Assembly (NCBI GenBank): GCA_003184365.1
Contig: NKYR01000073.1
Coordinates: 1 to 64,000 of the forward strand
Direction of reading: 5' to 3'
Source of the DNA: Evernia prunastri
Lineage: Eukaryota; Ascomycota; Lecanoromycetes; Lecanorales; Parmeliaceae
Length of the DNA: 64,000 nt
Shown here: positions 42,595 through 53,052 of the stretch, piece by piece
How positions within the stretch are numbered: the first letter of the stretch is position 1
Layout: each line of letters starts with the position of its first letter
Translations under genes and position numbers: made by a program
Notes under the pieces: generated by a model
Told to the model about the DNA's origin: nothing
Seen by the model: only the letters and a program-made list of their open reading frames with translations
The model's database searches: none

Positions 42595-43807
42595 ACTTCT
42601 TCAGTGACGGAGGCTGTGGACTCTTGCAAGATCACTCATGAGGTGCTGCTCCGCCAATCGCCTCTGCCAGGCGCTTGGCGCATAATGATTCCATCTGCAC
42701 ATGCACGCCAACAAGCAGACCAATCCATTTTCACGCTTTGCCACTTCACTTGCAAAGAGTAAGGGGTACTGCATGGCCAGCTCTGCGCAGAAAGAGTGTA
42801 AGCAGATCTTGTAGAGAGTGGGATGCCCGAAGGTTTCTTTGAATGTATAAAACTGAATGGCAACAGCACGTCTCATCACACGCCTGGCAATTCTGACGAA
42901 AACGGTATATCTATCGGCTGCCAATGGAGTCAACCCAACCTAAAGCTCTTTGGAAAAGTTGGAACTCGATCACTGCTGAAAGAAGTAGGATTTGTAGTGG
43001 AATTTGGAAGATCTGTAATGTAGAAACAGCGATGAGATTTGGCATGGCTGGTCCTAGAGAGAGCCGACTGATGTGGCTCGTTGTATACATAATTGAATAA
43101 GAGCATTAAGATGTTCAAGCATTCAAGCAAGAGAAAAGCCTGCTGTTCGCCGTTGACTGTGATGGAATATAGAGACTATTTTAATTGCTTCAACTTCAAG
43201 AATTTCAAGACAACACAACGTCCTCCTTTCGAGATGCGAGGCCATGAAACAGATCAATGAACGTCATATTGATCCACAGACAAATATCAAATTTAACGCC
43301 ATCACTTTCAGCAGGATCTAGGTACAGCCAGACGCAGTTCAGAGAGATGTAGCAAGGAAAGGCGGTCAAGCTCGCGCGTGCTACCCTCAATAACGCCCTC
43401 GATAATATTTGTGGGCAGCGGCCGTACTGTTGCTTGAGCACAGAAGCCAAAAACATCAGCAGCACCGCATAAAAGCCATTAAACTACGTGCAAACACTGC
43501 ATGGCGGAAAGGGCAAGAGGAGGACGCTGGCTACTTGCATTGGCTACGCTTCCCTATGCCGAGAGACAAGTTGGGCTGACAAATGTAGTGTCAAATAGGA
43601 AATGGATGTGGGTATTCATCGTTCAAGACAACGATTCGAGACAATAGTCTACTCAAACTTCGTGACTTCGTGATTCCGTTTGCGTAGAAAATCCAACTCC
43701 CAAGGGTCCGCAGTATCGCGATGTGGGGTCACAGACCCAATTCTGTACACTTCAATCAAGAAGTCCATGAAAGTTTTGACAGTCCCGTCAAACAGCAGTC
43801 ATACACA
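42595..43807. other. Intergenic, no gene seen
   Basis: The minus-strand ORFs at 42601-42933 and 43205-43465 lack convincing starts or motifs. Nothing else is supported. Confidence 0.45.
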
Positions 43808-45060
43808 TCAACGTCTAGGTCCTTGCATCAACGTCTCGACGCGCACAGGTTGTGCAAAGCCCGCGACTTCAGCGTCGGCCCCTCGCAGACTTTGTCCGTC
43901 GGCTTCCGCGTCTGCCACGTCATCTTCAGCTTTCCCTCGAGATCGCAGGTTCAGCGATTTGAGATGATACCACATCTTAGACCTTCCTCTGGATTTTGGT
44001 CCAACCTGCGGACTTAGGGCACCATGAAGCGGCTCCGGCTCGTGACGTTTGTGATGATGAAGCCAGGAAAGCCACACTGACAAAACCAGCAACGTCAATG
44101 GTAGAGTAACAGCCCAGTAGATCCAAAAGCGGGACGACAACACCGGATCGTTGCCCGAGGCTTGCCAGTTGAACATACTCATGGAGAAGAACGACTGATG
44201 GATTGGGTCAGCGTTTTTGGGGTAGTAGTCAATACCAGCACTTACTGCTACAAATGTTCCTGGTAGAAAAGTTATACTCATTACTGCAACTGTACGCATG
44301 GCAAAGCTATCGTCTTTGGTTACGGCAGCGATCTCTGTAGAGATCTTAGCCAATCTCAGATTGTCTTTATTATCACGCTGGGCCACAAGATTGTACACCT
44401 GTCAGGCGTCAGTAAAAAGTTATTCACGATTTGAGGTAACACGCTTACAATCTCGAGTTGGCTTTGAGCAATCTTCTGGTTACAGGCCACTTCGAGAAGC
44501 AGTGCTTGACACTCCAATTGCAATCTCACAAGGCTTTTCTCAAGCCATGCAGACGCAGGAACGAACCTCGTGTTTTTGAAATGGTCTTCTTTGGCTTCTA
44601 ACACCAAAGTTTTGACATTCTGGATGAGACTGTTCATGATTGCGTGGTTGGCGTTGATTCGCATTCCATGGAATGCTAGACGTGAACTGATGAAGTTCAG
44701 GCTTCGCGTGATGTTCTCGAACTCCTTTTCTGGGGTCTCAACCACTTTGCTAGCCTAGGAAATCGACCGTCAGTAGAATCCGAGAGTCTTTTGTAAGCAT
44801 TGACGCAATTGTTGTCTAGGGGGTTGTCGACCTCATACATGATAGCTTGTCTGTATACATACCACAGTCTGAGGCGCGTGGAACCATGATAGTTGGTCTG
44901 AAACTCCACTTGATAAAGATCTGCGGCATGTTTTCGGATCCTATTAGCATCACTGTCTATCAGCAACTGGCACAAAAGCGCAGGCACAAGGAGAGGGTGA
45001 CAGGATTGAGCTTTGGCGTCATTCAGAGCCGAGTTCAGATCGGAAAATTCGGTTTCCTGT
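43808..45060 (-). CDS. CorA-like membrane protein, C-terminal exons
   Basis: The two 3' exons are clear: 44754-44449 and 44398-43808, joined in frame across a 50-nt intron (gtaagc/acag). A further exon at about 45060-44860 reads into them, but its exact donor is unsure. The exon pair encodes a long helical stretch (NITRSLNFISSRLAFHGMRI, then VRLQLECQALLLEVACNQKI) followed by MRTVAVMSITFLPGTFVAVS and a second hydrophobic helix (FWIYWAVTLPLTLLVLSVWL). This is the layout of fungal CorA-like (MIT family) proteins: a coiled helical funnel and two closing membrane helices. The canonical GMN signature is not seen, so magnesium transport is uncertain. The tail is basic and Ala-rich. The gene probably continues upstream to 46373. 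Confidence 0.65.
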
Positions 45061-45908
45061 AGACCATGCACGACACCCGTGCAGGCATGCTGATCCGGAT
45101 CCCAACAGACGGCTAAAGTCCAATTTTCTCTGCTGGATGAAGGCGTTCGAAAAACATAGGCTGAATCGATTCAGTAGGATGAACGTTTTCATAGGCTGCT
45201 GCCACACCTATCTTGGTTCCGGCATCACATTCATCGCATCGCATCGCCGTTGCGGTGCCTGCTCAGATGTCTCAGTGAGGGGTCTTGTTCTTAATGTTGT
45301 ATTTCGCAGCGGTACGCCAAGAAGGGGTTTGGAAGACGAGACTGTTAAGTGGTGCCTACCTGTAAACATCATCTGGAAGAAGAGCGGCGGGAGATGAAAG
45401 GCTTTCATGATTCGAATGAATGTCGGTTTTCGGAAAGGGGTGTTATTGGACGTCTGTTGTAATGACAGGCCCCCTATCTCGGTCCCAGAAGAGAGGGCGC
45501 TTCCACAGATACTAGAGCACACTCAGCCGGTATGTGAAATAACAGCTCGAGATACGAACACAAGTCGAAGTTGGTCCCTGTTCTGCGCCAGGGATGCTAA
45601 AGGCTCAATCTCTTCATCCCCAATTTCTTGGAAAGGGAGTAAATCCGGTATAGCAGCATCAGAACTCTGGGATCGAACGGAATCGTTGGCCATGATAGGT
45701 GTCATTGCAAGCGGCGACAGCAGCAGCTGGATATAGTAATTCTTTCCTGAGCTGAATGCAATTTTTCCTAGGAACTGCCTATGTCGCGTACTTAGTCCAG
45801 TCATGTATGCGGTAATGACATCTGCATCTGTTCGCTCTACGTTTGCCCCCTCTGCCTTCTCGTTGATTCGCTCTACGGCTTTCGGGAACAATTCCAAGGC
45901 GAGCATAC
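45061..45908 (-). other. Probable internal exons of the CorA-like gene, splice unresolved
   Basis: A coding-like minus-strand frame covers 45523-45906 (AAIPDLLPFQEIGDEEIEPL, DQLRLVFV) and another is open at 45208-45522. Donor and acceptor candidates exist, including a gtaagt at about 45914, but I could not find one combination that keeps the frame throughout. They lie between the STAND-like start and the CorA-like end on the same strand. Confidence 0.35.
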
Positions 45909-46373
45909 TTACGGAGTCAGAATAATTGACGAAAATTGACCGAGGATTATAAGCACTGACCCGATCAATAACACCAGATGATCTTTCGCTATATTCAGGC
46001 TGACAGACATTGACTTTATTGACCGTTGTGATTGATATTCAGCTAAAGTCTTCTTCAAAAAGTTTCCGCGCAATTCTCCTTCCAGCGTGTCCAAAGTTCT
46101 GTTCAGCGACTCGAATACTTTTGCAGTCTCTCTCAATATGCGCGACAATTCTTGGAAGTCGGCTTCAATGAAGACTTGACGTGCTTGTAGTCGAACTGGA
46201 AGATTGTGAAGGTAATGAACAGTCGTCTCTGCTTCGGCTGTCAACTGGAGAAACTGCTTATGCACCACTCCTGATATGACAAGACCTGAAAAATGGCGGA
46301 ATCGCTTTGCTACCGCCGTTCCCAATTCTGCAAGGCCAATAATATCGCCGGCTAATTCTAGTGCTTCGGCCAT
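45909..46373 (-). CDS. STAND-type N-terminal domain exon, probable start of the CorA-like gene
   Basis: The ATG at 46373 opens MAEALELAGDIIGLAELGTA, the hydrophobic helix pattern typical of the first exon of fungal STAND and related signalling proteins. A helical region follows (KVFESLNRTLDTLEGELRGN, then MSVSLNIAKDHLVLLIGSVL). The frame meets a stop inside a gtaagt donor at about 45914, which suggests the exon ends there. Downstream on the same strand come coding-like segments and the CorA-like membrane domain, so I infer one gene of about 2.6 kb. Two separate genes remain possible. Confidence 0.5.
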   Translation of the reverse strand: MAEALELAGDIIGLAELGTAVAKRFRHFSGLVISGVVHKQFLQLTAEAETTVHYLHNLPVRLQARQVFIEADFQELSRILRETAKVFESLNRTLDTLEGELRGNFLKKTLAEYQSQRSIKSMSVSLNIAKDHLVLLIGSVLIILGQFSSIILTP

Positions 46374-47030
46374 AATGAGATGGTTGGCCCCTACCCAGAT
46401 GAAGGTACGGTGAAATGATAGAAACCGATGGGGTAGAACGTAGATAAGTAATCCAAGGTTCAACCTCTTCGAAAGTCTGCCCGCGGTCAGGGGGTTTTTA
46501 AGGCCGAAGTCTGTCCTACTCAATGCAGTATTCGCCAACCTTACAGTACCCGGAGTACTCTAAAGGAGGATGGCGGCCTGCTGTTGCCCGTCGACAAGGA
46601 TTGTAGAACCCTATCAGCTCTTGGATTGAGACCCAAGCGTGTGGAACTTCGAGGGTCGCGGGAAATCGAACAAGCACATCAAGGATCGAGGCTTTCAAGC
46701 AATATCCAACAGCGCAAAGAGTCTATCGGGATTGATTATCACATTGATCACTTCAATGTTTCTGCTTCTCAATAATACAGTATTTTCACTGGAGAGTTCA
46801 TATGAACTTTAGCAAGCCTAACTCACTGCACTTTGACGTAGAGATATAATAAAGAGAATGAATGACAGTTGTATGTGCAACGGAATGGGAGAAAGTTAAT
46901 GCGTTTTTAGCGTGCTCAAAATCATCTGGAATGCTTGGCATTGAGACCATGTCGGTATCTCGGTATTACCTACTCTACTTATTATCCTCACCTTCAGAAC
47001 GTCCCCACCCTCCAACTTCATCACGCAACA
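46374..47030. other. Divergent intergenic region before SRP19
   Basis: No gene seen. It separates the minus-strand STAND/CorA-like gene from the plus-strand SRP19 gene and must hold both promoters. Confidence 0.45.
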
Positions 47031-47977
47031 ATGTCCCATCACGCCAGAATAGAAGAGCTCTCCGACTCCGACCCCCCAGAGCAAGATCCCGACGACTTCA
47101 CCGACACCCTCATCCGCCCCGCCAACATCCCCCCGCCCTCCTCTCTCCGCCCTCCCCAACAACACCAACGACCCCAACCCCCTTTCCAATCCCGACAACC
47201 ACAGACGCCAGCCTTCAATGCCACCGCACCACCAGAAATCAAGCACTACCAATGCCTCTACCCGCTCTACTTCGACGCCAGCAAAACCCGCTCCGAAGGC
47301 CGCCGCGTGGGCGCCGAACAAGCGGTCCAGAACCCGTTGGCGAGGGAGATCGTCGACGCGGTGCAACTGCTGGGGTTGAAGACGGTGTTTGAGCCCGGGA
47401 AGACGCATCCGAAGGATTGGGCCAATCCGGGACGGGTGCGGGTGTGGGTGAAGGAGAGGGGTCGGGCGAGGAGCGCGAGGGTGAAGAATAGTATGCTTTG
47501 AACCCCACAACGCAGCCACCGTGCCTATAGGGCATCTCAAGTGGTAAGTCGAAGGACATACATGGCTGAGACGTTAGTGCTACAGAACACCACCTCTACG
47601 CCCTCGTATCCCAGCACCTAAAAGCCCACCCTACAACCGCCGAATCGCCCCTTCGTCTCAGAATCCAAGGCATGCCGCCACCGCAACTTCCAATACCAGC
47701 GCCCGCTGTACCGAAAGGGTGGAAAATTAATGACATACTACCGCTGCATTCGGCGGCGCTGAGTGGAGGCGGCGTCAGCGAGAATATTTTGAAGGATGTG
47801 ATGCAGGAGATGCAGAATGCGCAAGCAGGAGGGGGTGGAGGACCGGCTGGAGGACTGGCTGGGATGTTGGGAGGGATGGGAGGAGGAGGAGGTGGTGGTG
47901 GTGGTGGTGGGCAAGGAAGCGTGGAGGGTGCGGCGGCTGGAGGGAAGAGGAGGAGAGAAGGGGGCAAGAGGAAGTGA
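47031..47977 (+). CDS. SEC65: Signal recognition particle subunit SRP19 (Sec65), two exons
   Basis: Exons 47031-47490 and 47586-47977 join to 283 aa across a 95-nt intron (gtatgc/acag). Residues 1-75 are a Pro/Gln-rich extension. The SRP19 fold starts at about residue 76: HYQCLYPLYFDASKTRSEGR, REIVDAVQLLGLKTVFEPGK, HPKDWANPGRVRVWV, and after the splice HHLYALVSQHLKAHPTT. These are the RNA-binding segments that clamp helices 6 and 8 of SRP RNA. The tail carries a run of Gly codons made of gga/ggt repeats (about 47880-47912) and a basic end (KRRREGGKRK). SRP19 is needed to assemble SRP54 on the RNA for ER targeting. Minus-strand ORFs over this GC-rich gene are shadows. Confidence 0.92.
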
Positions 47978-48174
47978 GATGCGCTGTTGCGGCGTAGAAA
48001 AGGCTTAGCTCTGGCGCTGGATCTCTCTGGTACCATGGTCAGTTCAATACGGGAATACTGGCATTGAGCTTGAACGACGGCTATGGGTATCAACAAAGAA
48101 GAAAGCTGAAGGTATATATGGAGATCAGTGCCACCACATTCGAATCAATGACGCCAGCAACAGCAGGATTGGGA

Positions 48175-49764
48175 CTAGAAGCGCCGCTTCCCAGGCCTCC
48201 TTGACGAAGCCCTACTCATCGCCATCTTCAACGGCATAGCCTCATCCCACTCCTCGTCAACCTGCTCCTTACTCTCCCTTCGCTTCTTGGGCCAATTCCT
48301 ACAGATATCGATATTGGCCCTGGGGAACACTACCTCCAGCAGCTGGAAGAGCAAATAATCAATGATAACGCACAGGCAAAAGAGCTTGCCGGCCCAGATA
48401 CCACAGCCGTAGTACCTCTTCAGGCGATCGATCAACGCAAAGCTCTGCACCCCCGCCCTGCCTCGCGTAGCCGACCAGCCCCCGCCAGAGACGTCGCCGT
48501 AGAACTCCTCTTCGCTGATCGCGCCTGTGATGCCGTCGTAGACCCTTTCCGTTCGCTCGGCGACGTTGGTCCAGGAGTACATCTTCTTGACTTGGTCATG
48601 GAAGCCTTCGGTGCGGATCCTATTCGCCCTCAGAGCTGAGATGGCTTTGCCCGTGGCGTTCACCAGGTCGTCTTCCTCGGGCTTTGCAAAAGTCGTCATG
48701 TGCGGCGGCAAGACCTCCGGGATACCGCCGACACGGGTGCAAACGACGTAGAGGCCGCAACTGGCGGCTTCGACAATGACGGTACCAAAAGCTTCCGTCA
48801 GGCTGGGATGCAAGTAGATGTGTCCCCGGACCATGACATCTCGGACCTCTTCGTGACGCACGGGACCGAGAAGCTCGACACGATCTTGCAGGACTCGTTG
48901 TTCGAGCATCTGCTCCAGGTCAATGGCTTTGGGTCCGGAACCGGCGATGATGAAGCGGACGTGGGGGTCGGCTGCCAGGATTCGAGGGATGGCTGCAATT
49001 AGGAGATCGGTGCCTTTGTTGTAGAAGAGCCTGGAGATGACAACGATCGTGATTGTGTCCTCGGGACCAAGTCGTTGAGGCGGTGGCGGTGGAGGTCGAG
49101 CGTCCAGTTGCGAGATTAGGTGGTGGTTCTTCGGCCGGTTCTGCAGAGCCAAAGGCTGGAAGTTCTCTGCGACCACCGCATTAGGGATCACTGAGACCAT
49201 CAGCGGGTCCAAGGAAGCTCGCAGAACGGTGTTTTCTTTGCTGTCTTAGAATCAGCACCAAGAGTTCATGATTCCAGTCAAAATCACATACCACGTATGA
49301 CTGACTCCAATTACATGATCCACATCGCTCAAGGTAAATTTCAGGAGCTTATTCGTCAAGATGCTCGCAGCATCCGCGAACCCGAAAAGCGAATGATCCG
49401 TGAAGACCGTCCTCAGCCCCATAGTCCTAGCATGTAGGATAGCCTCGTGACACAGACTGCTCAAACTTGCATGCCCATGCACGATTTCGATCTGCTCTCG
49501 TAGGATGATATTCCTAAATATCGGAAAGAAGGAAAAGACGGTCGGGAAAGTAGTTTCTCGATAAATGACGAAGAAAGGGACATGATAGACCTTGAGACCG
49601 TTTGTGAGATATCGGACCCCCGTTCGCCCTTCATACGCATGGGTGATGATGACAACTTTATGGCCACGGTCGATTAGTTTGGTCGAGAGTTGGTAGATGT
49701 GGCTTTCGACGCCGCCGGGTTGGGGGAAGAAGAAATCGCTGACCATCGCGATATTGTACGGCAT
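48175..49764 (-). CDS. GPI3: GPI-GlcNAc transferase catalytic subunit PIG-A (Gpi3/Spt14), two exons
   Basis: Exons 49764-49292 and 49240-48175 join to 512 aa; the 51-nt intron (gtatgt/acag) restores a continuous SHTCKENTVLRASLDP segment that is conserved in the family. The N-terminal PIG-A domain begins MPYNIAMVSDFFFPQPGGVE and includes HGHASLSSLCHEAILHARTM. The GT4 nucleotide-sugar half has VVISRLFYNKGTDLL and the retaining glycosyltransferase motif EAFGTVIVEAASCG. A hydrophobic segment near residue 455 (LFCLCVIIDYLLFQLLEVVF) is the single membrane anchor. The enzyme transfers GlcNAc from UDP-GlcNAc to phosphatidylinositol on the cytosolic ER face, the first step of GPI-anchor synthesis. It is transcribed divergently from DBP6. 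Confidence 0.94.
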
Positions 49765-50013
49765 TTTGGAGGGGTTGCAAGTTTGGCGATCGAAGATGAT
49801 CCAGATTGAGGATTCAGGAGATACATTATGGACTCTGATGCGACGGCAGGGATGCTGTATTTCGAGCTTACTCGTACTTTAGCAGATCTGATTTCGAATC
49901 CGCTAGCTTTAGATGCCGGCGCTCGGCGCTTGGCGCGGCCGTCCAGGTTTTGAATTTTTGATAATGATCAATGAATTCCCACATCTCATTTAGCCATTTG
50001 CTTGCGATCGGTT
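49765..50013. promoter_or_regulatory. Shared bidirectional promoter of PIG-A and DBP6
   Basis: Only 249 bp separate the two divergent ATGs, so both promoters and 5' leaders must lie here. I see no strong TATA box, as is common for housekeeping genes. Confidence 0.55.
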
Positions 50014-52188
50014 ATGGCTTCATCGTTTTATAACAGGTATATTCCACCACGGATAGAAGTCCCTGATCGTGATGAAGCATCACGTCCAGCAAAAAAGCGG
50101 AAAAAGGGCAAGTCTGCTTCCACTACCGTTCCAGAGCAGGCAAAGCCTCGTGAACAGTCAGGGGAACATGCCCATTTTACTGATCAGGATGATGAGCAAT
50201 CACATCTCGGCTCCCTCAGTACTGGTACCGTTCAGCATGATGTCGCAATACGCGATAGGCACAAGACTGTGTTGGAAAAGTATAAAAAAGCCGCTAAGAA
50301 ATCTGCCGAATTGGTCGATGAGAAGATTGTCGTAGCGGAAGATGATGAAGGCGAGAGGCAAGATGACGAGATGGACGTTGATTTACATGGCTTAGAGCCG
50401 CTACCGCAACCTGCCCCAGTGAAGGAAGACCGTAAAGTATCTGCTTTCTCTGCTCTTCCTGAATGGCTTCAGGCTCCGATAGTGGCTTCTTCTGCGGATA
50501 TTGTTCCCTTCAAAAACCTTTCACTGCATGCCGATATTCTCACCTCCTTGGAAAAAGGAGGGTACTCGGCCGCATTTGCCATTCAGTCTGCCGTCCTTCC
50601 AATGCTTCTTTCTGGCTCCAAGCAGCACTCCGGAGACATATGCATCTCGGCAGCCACGGGGTCTGGAAAGACGCTCGCCTACGTTCTACCAATGGTTCAA
50701 AGTCTACGTAGTAAGCCAGTCACAAGATTGAGAGGTTTGATTATTGTTCCCACAAGGGAGCTTGTGAACCAAGTTAGAGAATCACTAGACCTTTGCAGTG
50801 CTGGTAGCGGGCTCAAGATAGCAACAGCAGTCGGAAGCAAGTCTTTTAAGGAGGAGCAGACAGTGCTCGTTGAGAAATGCCAGAGGTACGACCCTGAAGC
50901 TTATAAAGCGGAGCAAGAGAAAGAGATCGATGAAGATGAGGAGCTAATGGATTGGGACTTTGACAAGAAGTTCGGGTCAAAGGACGATTTTGAGTTGTTT
51001 CACGATCATGTTATTGAATATGTTTCAAAGGTTGATATACTCATCTGCACACCTGGTCGGCTCGTTGAACATATCCAATCTACGACTGGCTTTACTTTAG
51101 AGCACGTACAGTGGCTTGTCATTGATGAAGCCGATCGACTACTTGATGAAAGCTTCCAGCAATGGGTTGATGTTGTACTGCCCGGTCTGGAGTACCTACC
51201 GCCGCCGCATCCCTTGCATGAGTCGCAACCAGATATATCCCATATATTTCGACGAAGAGAGGTCCGCAAGATTATTTTGAGCGCGACGATGACAAGGGAT
51301 ATCAGCAAGTTGATGACACTCAATCTCAGGCGACCTAAGCTAGTAGTTCTCGAGGGTCAAAATCAAAGGATCACAGATGAGGACGGGGACACAGGCATTA
51401 GAGATGAAGGCGGACGGGTAGATATCCCAGCCACTTTACAAGAGTACGGTGTTCCAATTCCAGAACATAAGACCCAAGATAAGCCCCTGTACCTGATCGA
51501 GCTACTCGAATCGGGTTCCGATGCGCTCATTGACACGAAACGCCGTCATTCACCCGTCCATTCAAAGATCTCTGAAACGAGTGAGGGCGACATTTCCACA
51601 GACAGCGAAGATCTTTCCCAAGACTCAGACTCACCAGCGAGGTCTGACAATTCCTTCCGCCAACCATCCGCAGACGAGACACCATCGAACCATGGCACCC
51701 TAATCTTCACAGAAAGCAACGAACAAGCCGTCCGACTAGCCCGACTCCTCACACTCCTCCGCCCATCATGGCAGCTCGGCACCCTCACCAAGTCCACAGC
51801 CGGGGCATCAGGCCGCAAGACCCTGTCCGCATTCCGGAAGCGAAAGCTCTCGATACTGATCGCGTCCGACCGGGCGTCCCGAGGTCTGGACATACCGGAC
51901 CTGGCGCACGTCATCAACTACGACATGCCGAAGAGTGCAACGAGCTATGTGCATCGTGTCGGGCGGACTGCGAGGGCGGGGAAAGAGGGCCAGGCGACGA
52001 CTTTGGTGTTGCATAATCAAGGGAAGTGGTTCTGGAAGGACAAGTCTGGCGTTGCGAAGTCGGAGACATTGGTCAGAGGCACAGACAAGCGAGTGGTTCG
52101 GCGGATTCTGGCTATCGATGTGAGCGAGGAGGAGAGGAAGAAGTACGAGCATGCCTTGCAAACGCTCGGGGAAGAAGCCAATGGATAA
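50014..52188 (+). CDS. DBP6: DEAD-box RNA helicase Dbp6 (DDX51-like), ribosome biogenesis
   Basis: This intronless ORF of 724 aa starts at the ATG at 50014; the frame is open 12 bases further up but without an ATG. Residues 20-150 are charged and disordered with basic clusters (KKRKKGK). Helicase motifs follow in order: Q-like FAIQSAVLP, motif I AATGSGKT, Ia PTRELVNQV, Ib TPGRLVEH, II DEAD in VIDEADRLLDE, III SAT in ILSATMTRD, IV LIFTESNEQ, V ASDRASRGLDIP and VI HRVGRTARAG. Acidic insertions sit between Ia and Ib (about residues 290-335) and before motif IV (SETSEGDISTDSEDLSQDSD), as is common in the Dbp6/DDX51 group. Dbp6 acts in early 60S ribosomal subunit assembly in the nucleolus. Confidence 0.92.
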   Translation: MASSFYNRYIPPRIEVPDRDEASRPAKKRKKGKSASTTVPEQAKPREQSGEHAHFTDQDDEQSHLGSLSTGTVQHDVAIRDRHKTVLEKYKKAAKKSAELVDEKIVVAEDDEGERQDDEMDVDLHGLEPLPQPAPVKEDRKVSAFSALPEWLQAPIVASSADIVPFKNLSLHADILTSLEKGGYSAAFAIQSAVLPMLLSGSKQHSGDICISAATGSGKTLAYVLPMVQSLRSKPVTRLRGLIIVPTRELVNQVRESLDLCSAGSGLKIATAVGSKSFKEEQTVLVEKCQRYDPEAYKAEQEKEIDEDEELMDWDFDKKFGSKDDFELFHDHVIEYVSKVDILICTPGRLVEHIQSTTGFTLEHVQWLVIDEADRLLDESFQQWVDVVLPGLEYLPPPHPLHESQPDISHIFRRREVRKIILSATMTRDISKLMTLNLRRPKLVVLEGQNQRITDEDGDTGIRDEGGRVDIPATLQEYGVPIPEHKTQDKPLYLIELLESGSDALIDTKRRHSPVHSKISETSEGDISTDSEDLSQDSDSPARSDNSFRQPSADETPSNHGTLIFTESNEQAVRLARLLTLLRPSWQLGTLTKSTAGASGRKTLSAFRKRKLSILIASDRASRGLDIPDLAHVINYDMPKSATSYVHRVGRTARAGKEGQATTLVLHNQGKWFWKDKSGVAKSETLVRGTDKRVVRRILAIDVSEEERKKYEHALQTLGEEANG

Positions 52189-52329
52189 AGGCATTGGAAG
52201 ACAGGGTTGATCCATCGCATTTGCCCTCATTGATGTCATTATTATATATGCATGCATAACAATACCCCTAGCAGGCGGCCTCAGTCCGTGTATACACCGC
52301 TTCCATAGCCATGATCTCGAATCCTCAGC

Positions 52330-53052
52330 CTACTTGGCGGCCTCATCACCCTTTTCCTCCAAAGCGCCCCCCAACCCCTCAACCTGCACCCGCCTCCACA
52401 TCGCCACATGTTCAATCCCACACTCTTTCCACTCGCCCATCCCCTCGTCAGTCCGCCACCCCAACGCTCGATACCACCCCTCCACCCCCACCTGCGCATG
52501 CACCAAGACCATCCCCTTCCACTGCGCCTTCTCCCCACGCCTATCCGGCCAATCCCTCACCATATCCCCCGCGTGCTCCTCCGCCCACCCTAACGCGTGC
52601 GCCACCAACGCGCGCCCCAGCCCTCTCCCGCGGAACTCCTTCCTCGTCGCCACGCGTCCAATCGACACGAACGCTTCCCTCGTATCCCACAGGTCGCTAT
52701 CCCCCCAATCCGGCCCCAGTTCGTCGAAGCATGCTATCGCGGCTTCCGCCTCGTCGAACATATTCGCGGGCACGAGACGGATCGTAGCGGCGGGGACGGG
52801 ATCGCCGTCGTCGTCATTGTCTTTGGCGTAGACGACCCAATGCCAGCTGAAGGCGTCCTCGGCGTCGATCTCTTCCTCCCAGGGGCAGTGTTGCTCGACG
52901 ACGAAGACGTCGTCGCGGACGGCGAGGGCGTCGTGCCATGTTTGCGGGATGGGTGGGGAGGGGGCTTGAGAGGTAGACGTAGACGGGGACCGAAGGGAGA
53001 GGATGGCACGGCCGGGGGGTGGGCAGTGGCTGATTGTGTAGGTAGGAGGCAT
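52330..53052 (-). CDS. GNAT-family N-acetyltransferase
   Basis: This is a 240-aa intronless ORF with a strong GC bias at third positions. The N-terminal half has ALAVRDDVFVVEQHCPWEEE, close to the first GNAT strand and helix of small fungal acetyltransferases. Motif A is SIGRVATRKEFRGRGLGRAL, with the acetyl-CoA pyrophosphate loop RGRGLG. The C-terminus has LVHAQVGVEGWYRALGWRTD, the motif B strand and the helix that closes the acceptor site. The substrate is unknown. It converges on DBP6 with only 141 bp between the stop codons. Confidence 0.85.
   Translation of the reverse strand: MPPTYTISHCPPPGRAILSLRSPSTSTSQAPSPPIPQTWHDALAVRDDVFVVEQHCPWEEEIDAEDAFSWHWVVYAKDNDDDGDPVPAATIRLVPANMFDEAEAAIACFDELGPDWGDSDLWDTREAFVSIGRVATRKEFRGRGLGRALVAHALGWAEEHAGDMVRDWPDRRGEKAQWKGMVLVHAQVGVEGWYRALGWRTDEGMGEWKECGIEHVAMWRRVQVEGLGGALEEKGDEAAK

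Noticed and set aside
42601..42933. Minus-strand ORF of 110 codons
   Set aside because: It begins at a non-ATG codon, has no splice support and no motif.
46896..47540. Long minus-strand ORF over SRP19
   Set aside because: It is antisense to a well-identified gene and lacks any motif.
51546..52257. Minus-strand ORFs over the 3' part of DBP6
   Set aside because: They are antisense shadows of helicase motifs V and VI.
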